NCBI GenBank assembly: GCA_020635275.1
Contig: JACKAA010000004.1
Span: forward strand, 496,001 to 560,000
Origin: Ignavibacteriales bacterium
Lineage (GTDB): Bacteria > Bacteroidota > Ignavibacteria > Ignavibacteriales > Melioribacteraceae
Length of the DNA stretch: 64,000 bases
Direction of reading: 5' to 3'
In this document: piece after piece, positions 1 to 8,292 of the stretch
How the letters are laid out: every line of letters begins with the position of its first letter
Numbering within the stretch: position 1 is the stretch's first letter
Translations under genes and position numbers: made by a program
The notes under the pieces: model-generated
Seen by the model: only the letters and a program-made list of their open reading frames with translations
Database searches by the model: none
What the model was told of the DNA's origin: nothing

Positions 1-1898
1 ACCATAATGTTTATTGGCTGGATATGCCAGATTTGTTGGAAAGTGCAGATTTACTTCAAGTTCAAAGGGGAGCGGGAGCTGGTATTATTGGGTATCCGTC
101 AATTGGAGGTTCAATTAATATTATCACTTCTCCATTTTCAGATAAATCATCATTTGAATTATCTTCATCCTTAGGAAGTTACAATACAAGAAAATATAGT
201 GCAAAATTTTCCAGTGGATTGATCAAAAATAAATATTCTGTTTATGCCAAATTATCAAAAACTTTAAGTGATGGTTATAGAAAGAATAGTTGGATAGATT
301 ATAATTCTTATCACGTTTCAGCCGCTAGATATGACGAAAATTTAACAACAATACTAAATTTTTATGGCGGACCAATATCTGACGGTTTGGCTTATTATGG
401 ATTGCCTAAATCGTTTATTAAAGATAAAGATTTGAGAAAGACAAATATTCTATCAAAATATGAAATTGAAAATTTTTCTCAACCGCATTATGAAATACTA
501 AATGAATATAAATTATCAGATGAAATTACAATTAACAATGCATTATTCTTAGTTACAGGAGAGGGATTTTTTGATTACGATGGTTCATGGGCAATTCCTG
601 AATGGGGTTATGATGATTATTTTCGATTAAATGAAAATGGTTTTAATTTGACTCAGAATTTAGGAAATACCTTAATTCATGCAGTTGTTGAAAATAAGCA
701 ATGGGGAATAATTCCAAGGTTGACATGGGAGCATGGCAATGGTTCTTTGGTCTCCGGAATAGAATATAGAAATCATAGATCCAAACATTGGGGAAATATA
801 AAATATGCTGAAAATATCCCTGAAGGTGTTACCCAAGATTATCAGTATTATTATTATGAAGGAGCAAAAGATATATTAAATCTCTTTGTAAATGAAAATT
901 ATTATTTGACTTCAAAAATTAATTTAATGGGAGAAATGCAACTTTCATATCATAAGTATAAGTTATTTAATGAAAAGTATTTAGCTAATGATATTTTAAA
1001 TGATGGTTTATATGTAAATCCCCGTATAGGCTTCAATTACAAATTTGATGAATCACTCAATTCTTACATTTCCTATGCTAGAGTTACACGTGAACCAAGA
1101 TTAAAAAATTATTATGATGCGGCTGAGTCTAGCGGAGGAGCTGTTCCTCAATTTGAGCAATTTGATAATGGTAGTTATGATTTTAATAATCCTTTAGTTC
1201 AACCGGAAACAATGAACGATATTGAATTGGGAGCACGTTACAGTCATGATTTTATAAATCTAAACGCTAATTTTTATTATATGTTATTTGATAATGAAAT
1301 AATTAGCAATGGTCAGCTTGATAGATTTGGACAGCCAATAACCGGAAATATTGATAAAACGATTCATTCCGGAATTGAAATTGACGGTAATATTAAACTA
1401 AATAATAATATTGAATTTATTTTTAATGGTTCTTATTCTAAAAATTTTATTCAGAATGGAATTAATTTTATTAATACAACTAATAATGAAGGAAATTCAA
1501 TTGTTGAGGAATTAAATCTTTCTAATAATAAAATCGGAGGATTTCCTGATGTTATTATGAATTCAATAATTAAGTTTAACTTTCGTGGTTTTGTTAGTCA
1601 AATAAGTGCAAAATATGTCGGAGATTATTATTCAGATAATTATGATAAGAATCTTAATTCCTTGCTAAATCAATTCACAGAATTTGTAAGTTATAAAGAC
1701 AATTTAGTTGATAACTATTTTGTTGTAAATATTATGTCAAGTTATGAATTTGAATTAAATAATTATTTCAAAAAAGTTAAATTGTTTATTCAGGTTAATA
1801 ACGTTTTTGATAAATTATATGCCGGTTATGCAACAGGCGGAGATTTTTTCCCTGCGGCAGAAAGAAACTTTTTAACAGGTTTGACTTTAGGTTTTTAG
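1..1898 (+). CDS. TonB-dependent outer-membrane receptor, 5' end outside window
   Basis: This is the C-terminal part of a TonB-gated outer-membrane receptor. The reading frame is already open at base 3, so the methionine at base 24 is internal and the gene starts upstream of the window. The first residues are the end of the plug domain (QRGAGAGIIGYPSIGGSINI, the usual plug-barrel junction). About 580 residues of aromatic-rich beta-barrel follow, ending in LTGLTLGF with a terminal Phe, as expected for BAM-inserted barrels. It is followed after 24 bases by thiamine pyrophosphokinase and a sodium symporter, so thiamine or a thiamine precursor is a plausible substrate. That assignment is inferred from neighbours only; the barrel sequence does not show it. 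Confidence 0.9.
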   Translation, partial: HNVYWLDMPDLLESADLLQVQRGAGAGIIGYPSIGGSINIITSPFSDKSSFELSSSLGSYNTRKYSAKFSSGLIKNKYSVYAKLSKTLSDGYRKNSWIDYNSYHVSAARYDENLTTILNFYGGPISDGLAYYGLPKSFIKDKDLRKTNILSKYEIENFSQPHYEILNEYKLSDEITINNALFLVTGEGFFDYDGSWAIPEWGYDDYFRLNENGFNLTQNLGNTLIHAVVENKQWGIIPRLTWEHGNGSLVSGIEYRNHRSKHWGNIKYAENIPEGVTQDYQYYYYEGAKDILNLFVNENYYLTSKINLMGEMQLSYHKYKLFNEKYLANDILNDGLYVNPRIGFNYKFDESLNSYISYARVTREPRLKNYYDAAESSGGAVPQFEQFDNGSYDFNNPLVQPETMNDIELGARYSHDFINLNANFYYMLFDNEIISNGQLDRFGQPITGNIDKTIHSGIEIDGNIKLNNNIEFIFNGSYSKNFIQNGINFINTTNNEGNSIVEELNLSNNKIGGFPDVIMNSIIKFNFRGFVSQISAKYVGDYYSDNYDKNLNSLLNQFTEFVSYKDNLVDNYFVVNIMSSYEFELNNYFKKVKLFIQVNNVFDKLYAGYATGGDFFPAAERNFLTGLTLGF

Positions 1899-1922
1899 TT
1901 TAAGATTATTTTAAAAAATGGA

Positions 1923-2579
1923 ATGATGAAAAAAGCTATTATTCTTGCCAACGGTGATTCTCCTAAAAAATCAGAAATATTATATTTCCTGAAAAAAGGA
2001 TATTTAAAAATAATTTGTGCAGATGGCGGTGCCAATTCAGCACAGAAATTAGGAATAATTCCTGATGTTATAATTGGCGATTTAGATTCAATAACTCGAC
2101 AGAATCTTAAACTATTTTCTGCCAATACAGAGGTAATAAATTATACAAGGCAAAATGATACAGATGTTGAAAAAGCATTAAAGTATTTAATATCAGAAAA
2201 ATATAAAGAAGTTATTCTTTTAGGCGCAACCGGAGACAGACTTGATCATACAATTTGTAATTTAGGAATAATTATTAAGTTTTTTAATAAAATAAAAATT
2301 TCTGTTCTGCATAAAAAATCTTTTTTAACTGCTCATAATTCAGATATTAAATTAAAGACAATTCCTAAAGAAATAATTTCAATCTATGGATTTGATGATA
2401 AAACGAAAGTCACTTCAAAAGGATTAAAATACCCATTAAAAAATATTGCATTACCATTTGGAAAAAAGGAAAGTACAAGCAATGTAGCTATGGGTGACGA
2501 AATTGAATTAAAAATCAAAAATGGAATTATGTTTTTAATTAGAGACTTTAATATTCTAAAAAGAAATGATCTCATTTAG
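1923..2579 (+). CDS. thiN: Thiamine pyrophosphokinase
   Basis: Cytoplasmic enzyme that transfers pyrophosphate from ATP to thiamine, giving thiamine diphosphate (salvage route). The 218-residue length and the motifs fit the bacterial ThiN family: CADGGAN near residue 33, GDLDSI near 53, NDTDVEKAL near 77 and GATGDRLDHT near 100 are the substrate- and metal-binding segments. The C-terminal part is the small beta-sandwich domain. Two consecutive ATG codons open the gene; either could be used. Its end overlaps the following symporter by 14 bases, implying translational coupling. The upstream neighbour is a TonB receptor, so the three genes look like an uptake-and-activation set for thiamine. Confidence 0.93.
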   Translation: MMKKAIILANGDSPKKSEILYFLKKGYLKIICADGGANSAQKLGIIPDVIIGDLDSITRQNLKLFSANTEVINYTRQNDTDVEKALKYLISEKYKEVILLGATGDRLDHTICNLGIIIKFFNKIKISVLHKKSFLTAHNSDIKLKTIPKEIISIYGFDDKTKVTSKGLKYPLKNIALPFGKKESTSNVAMGDEIELKIKNGIMFLIRDFNILKRNDLI

Positions 2580-4080
2580 TACCCTTGACTTATTCATAAT
2601 TATTGCATTTTTTGTTTTAGTAATTCTTATAGGATTATTAGCTTCCTTAAAAAATAAAAATTCTGAAGATGATTATTTATTATCCGGAAGAAAAGTAGGA
2701 ATCTTTTTATTTGTTCTTACTAACGTTGCAACATGGTATGGCGGAATTCTAGGTGTTGGTGAATTTTCTTTTAGATACGGAATTGTAAGTTGGATTACAC
2801 AAGGTTTCCCGTATTATATTTTTGCCATACTTTTTGCAATATTTTTTGCTGGTAAAATTCGCTCAGCATCATTATTTACAATCCCAGATAAACTAGAAGA
2901 AATTTATGGAACTAAAGTCAGTTTGGCTTCTGCAATTCTTATTTTTATACTTGTTTCTCCAGCACCATACTTGCTTATCCTTGGACAAATCATATCCCTA
3001 ATATTCAATATTGATTATCTTCTTGCATTACTTATAAGTTCTTTAGTATCAAGTGTTTATTTATTTAAAGGAGGATACAAATCAAATATTTTTGCAGATG
3101 CTTTTTCATTTCTCGTAATGTTTTTAGGATTCATAATTATTGTAACAGTTTCATTTAATAATTATGGCGGAATTGATTTTTTAGGTCAAAATTTACCTGA
3201 AAATCATTTAAATATTTCAGGAGGAACATCATCAATTTTTATTTTGGTTTGGTTCCTAATTGCACTTTGGACATTTACAGATCCTGGTTTTCATCAAAGA
3301 TGTTATTCTGCTAAAAGTGAAAAAGTTGCAAAATGGGGAATAATTATATCGGTGTTTTTCTGGTTAATATTCGATTTTTTGACAAATACAACCGGTTTAT
3401 ATTCAAAAGCAATATTACCTGATTTAGAAAATCCGGTTCTTGCATATCCATATTTAGCTGAAGAAATTTTAAGCTCAGGCTTAAAAGGTTTATTTTTTGC
3501 AGCATTAATTGCAACTGTTCTATCAACGTTAAATAGTTTTATTTTTTTGAGTGCTACAACTTTCAGCAGGGATTTTATTTATAGGTTATCTAGAAAGTCA
3601 TCAGTTAAAAATATTATTCATGCTGAGCGGAGTCGAAGCATTGAGAAAAGAGAAAGTTTAGAGAATAATGTGCCATTCACGAATGTTTCTAACGAAAATT
3701 CAGAATCAACGAATCGAAATAACTACTTAAATTATTCATTAATCTACTATACAAAAATTGGAATTATTTTAACATTAATAATTTCTATTTCAGTAGCGTA
3801 TTATTTCGAGTCAGTTGTTCAGCTTTGGTATACAATTGGTAGTATTTGTATTCCGGGAATAATTCTGTTAGTAATTTCCTCATATTATGAAAAATTAAGA
3901 ATTAACAATAAAGTGGCATTATATGAAATTATATTTGGTGTTTCAGCAAGTATAATTTGGTTTTTGATTAGAGATAATTTTGAATTAAGTTCAACTTTAT
4001 ATGAAATAGAACCAATGATTGTAGGATTATTAACTGCCGTATTCATACATTTAGTTGGAATTATTTTAAGAAAAAAATAA
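2566..4080 (+). CDS. Sodium:solute symporter (SSS family), possible thiamine importer
   Basis: Integral membrane symporter of the SSS family, 504 residues with about 13 predicted transmembrane helices. Family-like segments include the N-terminal YLLSGRKVG, WYGGILGVGEFS in the second helix region, and FTDPGFHQRCYSAKS in the middle. The start lies inside thiN (14-base overlap), and the order receptor-thiN-symporter suggests thiamine or a precursor as substrate; this is inference. The loop around residues 345-385 is unusually long, polar and Asn/Ser-rich. It contains HAERSRSI, the translation of a repeat-like palindrome (separate entry). The reading frame continues through it, so the gene appears intact with an expanded loop. 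Confidence 0.88.
   Translation: MISFSTLDLFIIIAFFVLVILIGLLASLKNKNSEDDYLLSGRKVGIFLFVLTNVATWYGGILGVGEFSFRYGIVSWITQGFPYYIFAILFAIFFAGKIRSASLFTIPDKLEEIYGTKVSLASAILIFILVSPAPYLLILGQIISLIFNIDYLLALLISSLVSSVYLFKGGYKSNIFADAFSFLVMFLGFIIIVTVSFNNYGGIDFLGQNLPENHLNISGGTSSIFILVWFLIALWTFTDPGFHQRCYSAKSEKVAKWGIIISVFFWLIFDFLTNTTGLYSKAILPDLENPVLAYPYLAEEILSSGLKGLFFAALIATVLSTLNSFIFLSATTFSRDFIYRLSRKSSVKNIIHAERSRSIEKRESLENNVPFTNVSNENSESTNRNNYLNYSLIYYTKIGIILTLIISISVAYYFESVVQLWYTIGSICIPGIILLVISSYYEKLRINNKVALYEIIFGVSASIIWFLIRDNFELSSTLYEIEPMIVGLLTAVFIHLVGIILRKK
3619..3641 (+). repeat. Short interspersed palindromic repeat-like segment inside the symporter gene
   Basis: The segment reads CATGCTGAGCGGAGTCGAAG followed by CAT. 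Its ends (ATGCT and AGCAT) are inverted and its GC content is well above the flanks. Elements with a core of this form (CTGAGCGGAGTCGAAGCA) are, from memory, widely dispersed in Bacteroidota and related genomes. Here it is read in frame as HAERSRSI (from residue 352) within a polar loop of the symporter. I saw only one copy in this window, so its repeat status rests on recalled knowledge. Confidence 0.5.
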
Positions 4081-4149
4081 TTTAATTTTCTAACTTTCAA
4101 GTATCTTTATCGTCAAAAGATATAATATCTAAAAATTCATGAGGAATTT

Positions 4150-5199
4150 ATGTCAAAAATTATTCAATTTGGTGAAAATGTTGAAGGTTATAACATACCT
4201 GTATTAAATGAAAGAGAAATTAGAGCTGCAGCCGGAATATTATTTCTACTTATGTTTATTGCAATTCTTAATGCCACAAACGGAAATTTTATTTTATTAA
4301 AATATGCAATAACAATTTTTCTAACAGATATGTTAATTAGGGTTTTTATTAATCCTAAATATTCTCCAACATTAATTATTGGAAGATGGATTGTTAGAAA
4401 GCAAACACCGGAATATGTTGGAGCAGCTCAGAAAAAATTTGCGTGGTATATTGGAATTGGACTTGCAATTATAATGATGGTTTTACAAGTAATTGTTAAT
4501 TCTTATAGTCCAATTACGGGATTGATATGTTTTATATGTTTGGTGTTTTTATTTTTTGAAGCATCATTTGGAATTTGCTTAGGATGTAAATTCTATCCTT
4601 TATTTTTTAAGGATAAAGTTCAATATTGTCCGGGTGAAGTTTGTGAAATTAAAGATAGACACGAAATTCAAAAAACATCTGGAATTCATATTGCTATTGT
4701 TTTAGGTTTTATTGCGTATATAATTTTATCAGTTTTCTTATTACATGATTTTTACAGCAAACCTCCGTTTGATTTACTAGGTATTAATAGCGGAAATGAA
4801 GTTGCACATATTAGAAAGGATACAAAAATGGAATTAGGAGCATTCTCAGTCAGTCTTACTGTTAAGAATATACAAATATCTAAAGAATTTTATGAAAAAC
4901 TTGGTTTTAAGGAATTTGGCGGTAATATAAATCAAAATTGGTTAATAATGAAAAATGGAGACCATGTTATTGGTCTTTTTCAAGGAATGTTTGAAAAAAA
5001 TATTTTAACATTTAATCCCGGTTGGGATCAAAATGCAAAGGTTATCGAGAACTTTTCAGATATAAGAATACTTCAAAAGGAATTTAAATCAAAAGGAATT
5101 AGTTTAGATACAGAAGCTGACGAAAATTCAAATGGACCAGCAAGTTTTATAATTACTGATCCAGATGGAAATATTATAATGTTCGATCAACACATTTAG
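4150..5199 (+). CDS. DUF4395 membrane protein fused to a VOC (glyoxalase-like) domain
   Basis: Function unknown. Residues 1-165 match the DUF4395 pattern: four or so transmembrane helices, the N-terminal NEREIRAAA, and a Cys-bearing CLGCKFYPLFF followed by CPGEVC. A fifth helix near residues 175-200 leads to a linker. From residue 227 (MELGAFSVSLTVKNIQISK) to the end is a single VOC-fold module (FYEKLGFKEFGG, then FIITDPDGNIIMFDQ), as in glyoxalase/bleomycin-resistance-like proteins. A clear GAGGAA ribosome site precedes the ATG. The VOC half begins with an ATG at 4828 preceded by AGAAAGGA, so a free VOC protein could also be made. I have no substrate to propose. Confidence 0.82.
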   Translation: MSKIIQFGENVEGYNIPVLNEREIRAAAGILFLLMFIAILNATNGNFILLKYAITIFLTDMLIRVFINPKYSPTLIIGRWIVRKQTPEYVGAAQKKFAWYIGIGLAIIMMVLQVIVNSYSPITGLICFICLVFLFFEASFGICLGCKFYPLFFKDKVQYCPGEVCEIKDRHEIQKTSGIHIAIVLGFIAYIILSVFLLHDFYSKPPFDLLGINSGNEVAHIRKDTKMELGAFSVSLTVKNIQISKEFYEKLGFKEFGGNINQNWLIMKNGDHVIGLFQGMFEKNILTFNPGWDQNAKVIENFSDIRILQKEFKSKGISLDTEADENSNGPASFIITDPDGNIIMFDQHI

Positions 5200-5202
5200 A
5201 CT

Positions 5203-5748
5203 TTATGGTAATAAAACTGCACAAGCAATTACTGTAGTCCATAAACCATCTTTGTTACCTTCAGCAGATTGAGTAACATTTGATGTATTTACTATTTGAC
5301 CGGACATTTTAAAAACTTGTTCCCTTTCGTTCCAAGCTGTATCTGGATCAAAATCAATACCCAAAGTTGTTGCTAACATTGAAGCGGCCAAATCTTCTGC
5401 GTAATCACCGGATTTCTTTGCTGATTCACCAAATGGATGATGTTCTGACAAATAACCGTACATTGAAGGATCTGCTGGTCTAGCAATTCCTAAAGAAGAT
5501 GCAATTAATCTATTTGGTTCATTTGTTGCATTTCTTGCCATAACAGCATGAATAATTTGTCCCGGTGATAATTGCTTTAACCCTTTTGCAATAGTAACTT
5601 TTTTACATCCTACCGGATAAATACTGCTTACGGTAACAATGTTGTACTTTTCAATATGTGCACTGCGTAATGCTAATTCGAAGGATGCAAGGTATTCTTT
5701 GTGAACTCCAACACCTTTAGTAAAAAATATTTCTTTAGGTACGTACAA
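5203..5748 (-). CDS. pdaD: Pyruvoyl-dependent arginine decarboxylase
   Basis: Converts arginine to agmatine, the first step of agmatine-route polyamine synthesis or of acid resistance. The 181-residue proenzyme belongs to the PvlArgDC family, which cleaves itself at a Ser-Ser bond and makes a pyruvoyl cofactor from the second Ser. The expected site is visible as TVSSIYP, cleaving between Ser41 and Ser42. The downstream GQIIHAVMAR, the EHHPFGES segment and the C-terminal GLWTTVIACAVLLP also fit the family. It is the last gene of a minus-strand run, 46 bases after the MeaB-like gene, and converges on the DUF4395-VOC gene with only 3 bases between. No speE or agmatinase is nearby. Confidence 0.9.
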   Translation of the reverse strand: MYVPKEIFFTKGVGVHKEYLASFELALRSAHIEKYNIVTVSSIYPVGCKKVTIAKGLKQLSPGQIIHAVMARNATNEPNRLIASSLGIARPADPSMYGYLSEHHPFGESAKKSGDYAEDLAASMLATTLGIDFDPDTAWNEREQVFKMSGQIVNTSNVTQSAEGNKDGLWTTVIACAVLLP

Positions 5749-5794
5749 TTTTTACTCCATATTAAATTTTTAACGTGGAAATGTAAATAAAAAA

Positions 5795-6760
5795 TCAATT
5801 AGTTAATATCTCTTTCTTATAGTGTTCAATAATTTTTTCTGCTGATTCATACGGTGAAATTTCGCTATTTGTAATTAACTCCAACTCATTTTGCAATATT
5901 TCAGTTCTTGCAGAATTCCAGATGTCATTTGTAACAAAACTTTCAACAATTTCTTTTACTCTTATTTGATTATTTTTATTTCTTCTTTTGATGAATAATT
6001 CTGAACTAAGTAAAAAATTACGATGTTTGTCAATTTCATTCAGAATATCATCAATTCCTTCACTTTTTGAAGCAGTTGATTTAATTATATTTGGCAAAAA
6101 AGTATTTTCATCATGAGCTTTTAAAGCAAGTGTAGTTTGAAGAGATAAAATCGCTGAATCAGCACCTGGTCTATCACCTTTATTCATTATAAAAAAGTCC
6201 GCTATTTCCATTAAGCCGGCTTTCATGGCTTGAACAGAATCACCTGATTCCGGCACTAAAACTACCATTGTTGTATCTGCAGTTTTTGCTATATCAAGTT
6301 CTGATTGACCAACTCCAACAGTTTCAAAAATTATAAAATCATATCCAGCAGAATCAAGAATATCTGCTGCATCATTAGCTTTTTTGCTTAAGCCTCCCAA
6401 ACTACCGCGTGTTGCCATACTTCTAATAAATACGTTATCATTTAATCCAATTTCATTCATTCTTATTCTATCACCCAAAACAGCTCCACCAGTAAAAGGA
6501 CTGGTTGGATCAACAGCTATTATTCCAACAGATTTATTTTGATTAAGCAGAAGTTTGGTAAGTTCGTTTGTAATTGTTGATTTTCCGGCTCCCGGCGGGC
6601 CCGTAATTCCAATTCTATAAGATTTACCGATTAATTTATGAATATTTTTAAGTAATTCAACTGAATAACTATTATTATTTTCAATTAGAGAAATTGCTCT
6701 GGAAATGTACTTTTTGTTTCGAACTTTTATTTGGGTAATTAAATTGTCAAAATTCATCAT
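5795..6760 (-). CDS. meaB: MeaB/ArgK-type G3E GTPase (methylmalonyl-CoA mutase chaperone)
   Basis: P-loop GTPase of the MeaB/ArgK branch, which gates loading and protects B12-dependent acyl-CoA mutases such as methylmalonyl-CoA mutase. In the 321 residues the Walker A GPPGAGKST (54-62), the branch-typical VDPTSPFTGGAVLGDR, the switch ETVGVGQSE and the base-recognition NKGD are all seen. The C-terminal helical region is the dimerisation arm. No mutase gene is in the window, so the client must be encoded elsewhere. Two ATGs open the gene. The first overlaps the nadD stop by 4 bases, so the two are probably translationally coupled. Confidence 0.92.
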   Translation of the reverse strand: MMNFDNLITQIKVRNKKYISRAISLIENNNSYSVELLKNIHKLIGKSYRIGITGPPGAGKSTITNELTKLLLNQNKSVGIIAVDPTSPFTGGAVLGDRIRMNEIGLNDNVFIRSMATRGSLGGLSKKANDAADILDSAGYDFIIFETVGVGQSELDIAKTADTTMVVLVPESGDSVQAMKAGLMEIADFFIMNKGDRPGADSAILSLQTTLALKAHDENTFLPNIIKSTASKSEGIDDILNEIDKHRNFLLSSELFIKRRNKNNQIRVKEIVESFVTNDIWNSARTEILQNELELITNSEISPYESAEKIIEHYKKEILTN

Positions 6761-7341
6761 TTGTAATTAAGGTACAATTTATTTTCATGAATATATTCTT
6801 TTACGGTTTGAGGTACAAAGTAATCAATCGGTAAGTTTTTTGACACTCTTTTTCTTATTTCAGTTGAGGAAATTTCAATAGTCGGTGTATCGACAAAAAT
6901 TGCATCAGAAAAAAATTTGTTAGGTTTTTTAATCTCTTTATCATAAGTCCTTTTAAGAACTACGAGGTCTGCAATTTTTACAATTTCATCAGCCTTATAC
7001 CAAAGATCAAATGAAATTAAATTATCAAAACCAATTATTAATTCTAATGATTCATATTTTTTTGCGAACTCGGCAAGAGTGTTGTATGTATAAGAAACTT
7101 CATCTCTATTTATCTCAAAATCTGAAATATCAAAATTTGGATGACTGCTTATTGCCAATTTTGTCATATTAAATCTATGTTCAGGCTCAGAATATTTATA
7201 ATTTATTTTATGAGGAGAATTAAAGGAAGGGACAAAAATAATTTTACTAAGCTTTCTTTTTTCAACCAAAGTTTGTGCTGTTATTAAATGCCCAAAATGA
7301 ATAGGATCAAATGTGCCGCCAAAAATTCCTACTGTTTTCAA
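6757..7341 (-). CDS. nadD: Nicotinate-nucleotide adenylyltransferase
   Basis: Adenylates nicotinate mononucleotide to deamido-NAD in NAD synthesis. The 194-residue cytoplasmic enzyme shows the nucleotidyltransferase signature GGTFDPIHFGHL at residues 8-19 and the C-terminal SSTEIRKRV that completes the ATP site. The middle VVLKRTYDKE and length are typical of NadD. It sits in the minus-strand operon between the PrsW-like protease (8 bases upstream) and the MeaB-like GTPase (overlapping). Confidence 0.94.
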   Translation of the reverse strand: MKTVGIFGGTFDPIHFGHLITAQTLVEKRKLSKIIFVPSFNSPHKINYKYSEPEHRFNMTKLAISSHPNFDISDFEINRDEVSYTYNTLAEFAKKYESLELIIGFDNLISFDLWYKADEIVKIADLVVLKRTYDKEIKKPNKFFSDAIFVDTPTIEISSTEIRKRVSKNLPIDYFVPQTVKEYIHENKLYLNYK

Positions 7342-7349
7342 AACTATCC

Positions 7350-8291
7350 TTAGCTTAAATGATTTTGTAATAGGTAAATAATTTTCGATCTGTATAATTC
7401 AATATCTTTCAAATATTTTTCTTTTTGAATTCCAGAACTATTTTTCGCTTGAAATTTACGAAAAGCTAATTTTGTAACAAAATTCATATATTCTTTTCTA
7501 ACTGATTTCTTTTTTATTTTATCAAAAATATATTTTTTGTTAAAACTTTGATTTGCTTCATCAATAAAAATTCTTTCTTCTCCCAATAATTCTGCTTGAA
7601 TTAATTTATTTTCATTGTTTAATGATAAATTAAAAATTAGAAGAAAACCGATAATAAGAAAAACCATAAAGAGAATTCCAACAATAGATGTAAATTCAAA
7701 TGATAATGAAAAATTCCAAGTTGCATGGAAAATCATTGCGAGTAAAATTCCAATAATTGGAAGTCTTTTTTTTGTGGGAGTTAAACTAAATTTAGTTTTT
7801 GCTAAAAATGCGCCTACTGTAGCTGTTGCAATTGCATGCATTACCGCTGAAAAAATAGATCTGATAATTACTACATAAATCCATTGAGAAAAAGTTTCGT
7901 TGTACATCATAAAATAAAATAAGTTTTCTGTCATCCCAAAACCTAATCCAATTGCTCCACCGTAAACTAATCCGTCGGTAATATTATCAAAATAATTTTT
8001 TCTAAAAGTTCTAAATAAAAATGATGCTTTTACTAATTCTTCAACAAAGGGAGCAATTAAAACTGTGCTGATTAAAGATAAAATTCCTTCGTTTGAAATA
8101 AATACATTTGTTGCTAAGTTTAATACGGATGAAAATAATATTCCGAAAAATATTGCTCCAACAGCTCCCCATAAAAAATGTTTTAAAACTTTACCCAACG
8201 GCTCTCTTTCATATTTATCTAGTCTCCAAATAAATATTAGATACAATATCATAGGAACAACTGCAGCAATTAATGAGGATAAGAAAGACAT
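7350..8291 (-). CDS. PrsW-family intramembrane metalloprotease
   Basis: Multi-pass membrane protein of 313 residues with about eight helices. It carries the PrsW/CAAX-type protease signatures: EELVK at residues 84-88, a second acidic motif in FGMTENLFY, and two conserved His segments (VMHAIATATVGA and FHATWNFSL). PrsW in Bacillus performs site-1 cleavage of an anti-sigma factor; the substrate here is unknown. The C-terminal 80 residues are a charged cytoplasmic tail. It lies one base after the ABC permease stop, so it probably belongs to the same transcript as the exporter. Confidence 0.85.
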   Translation of the reverse strand: MSFLSSLIAAVVPMILYLIFIWRLDKYEREPLGKVLKHFLWGAVGAIFFGILFSSVLNLATNVFISNEGILSLISTVLIAPFVEELVKASFLFRTFRKNYFDNITDGLVYGGAIGLGFGMTENLFYFMMYNETFSQWIYVVIIRSIFSAVMHAIATATVGAFLAKTKFSLTPTKKRLPIIGILLAMIFHATWNFSLSFEFTSIVGILFMVFLIIGFLLIFNLSLNNENKLIQAELLGEERIFIDEANQSFNKKYIFDKIKKKSVRKEYMNFVTKLAFRKFQAKNSSGIQKEKYLKDIELYRSKIIYLLQNHLS

Positions 8292-8292
8292 A

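Noticed and set aside
1899..1922. TPP riboswitch directly before thiN
   Set aside because: The gap is 24 bases, too short; any such element would precede the receptor gene outside the window.
4102..4122. Inverted repeat TATCTTT/AAAGATA between the symporter and the DUF4395 gene
   Set aside because: Seven AT-rich pairs with no T-run; could be a chance match.
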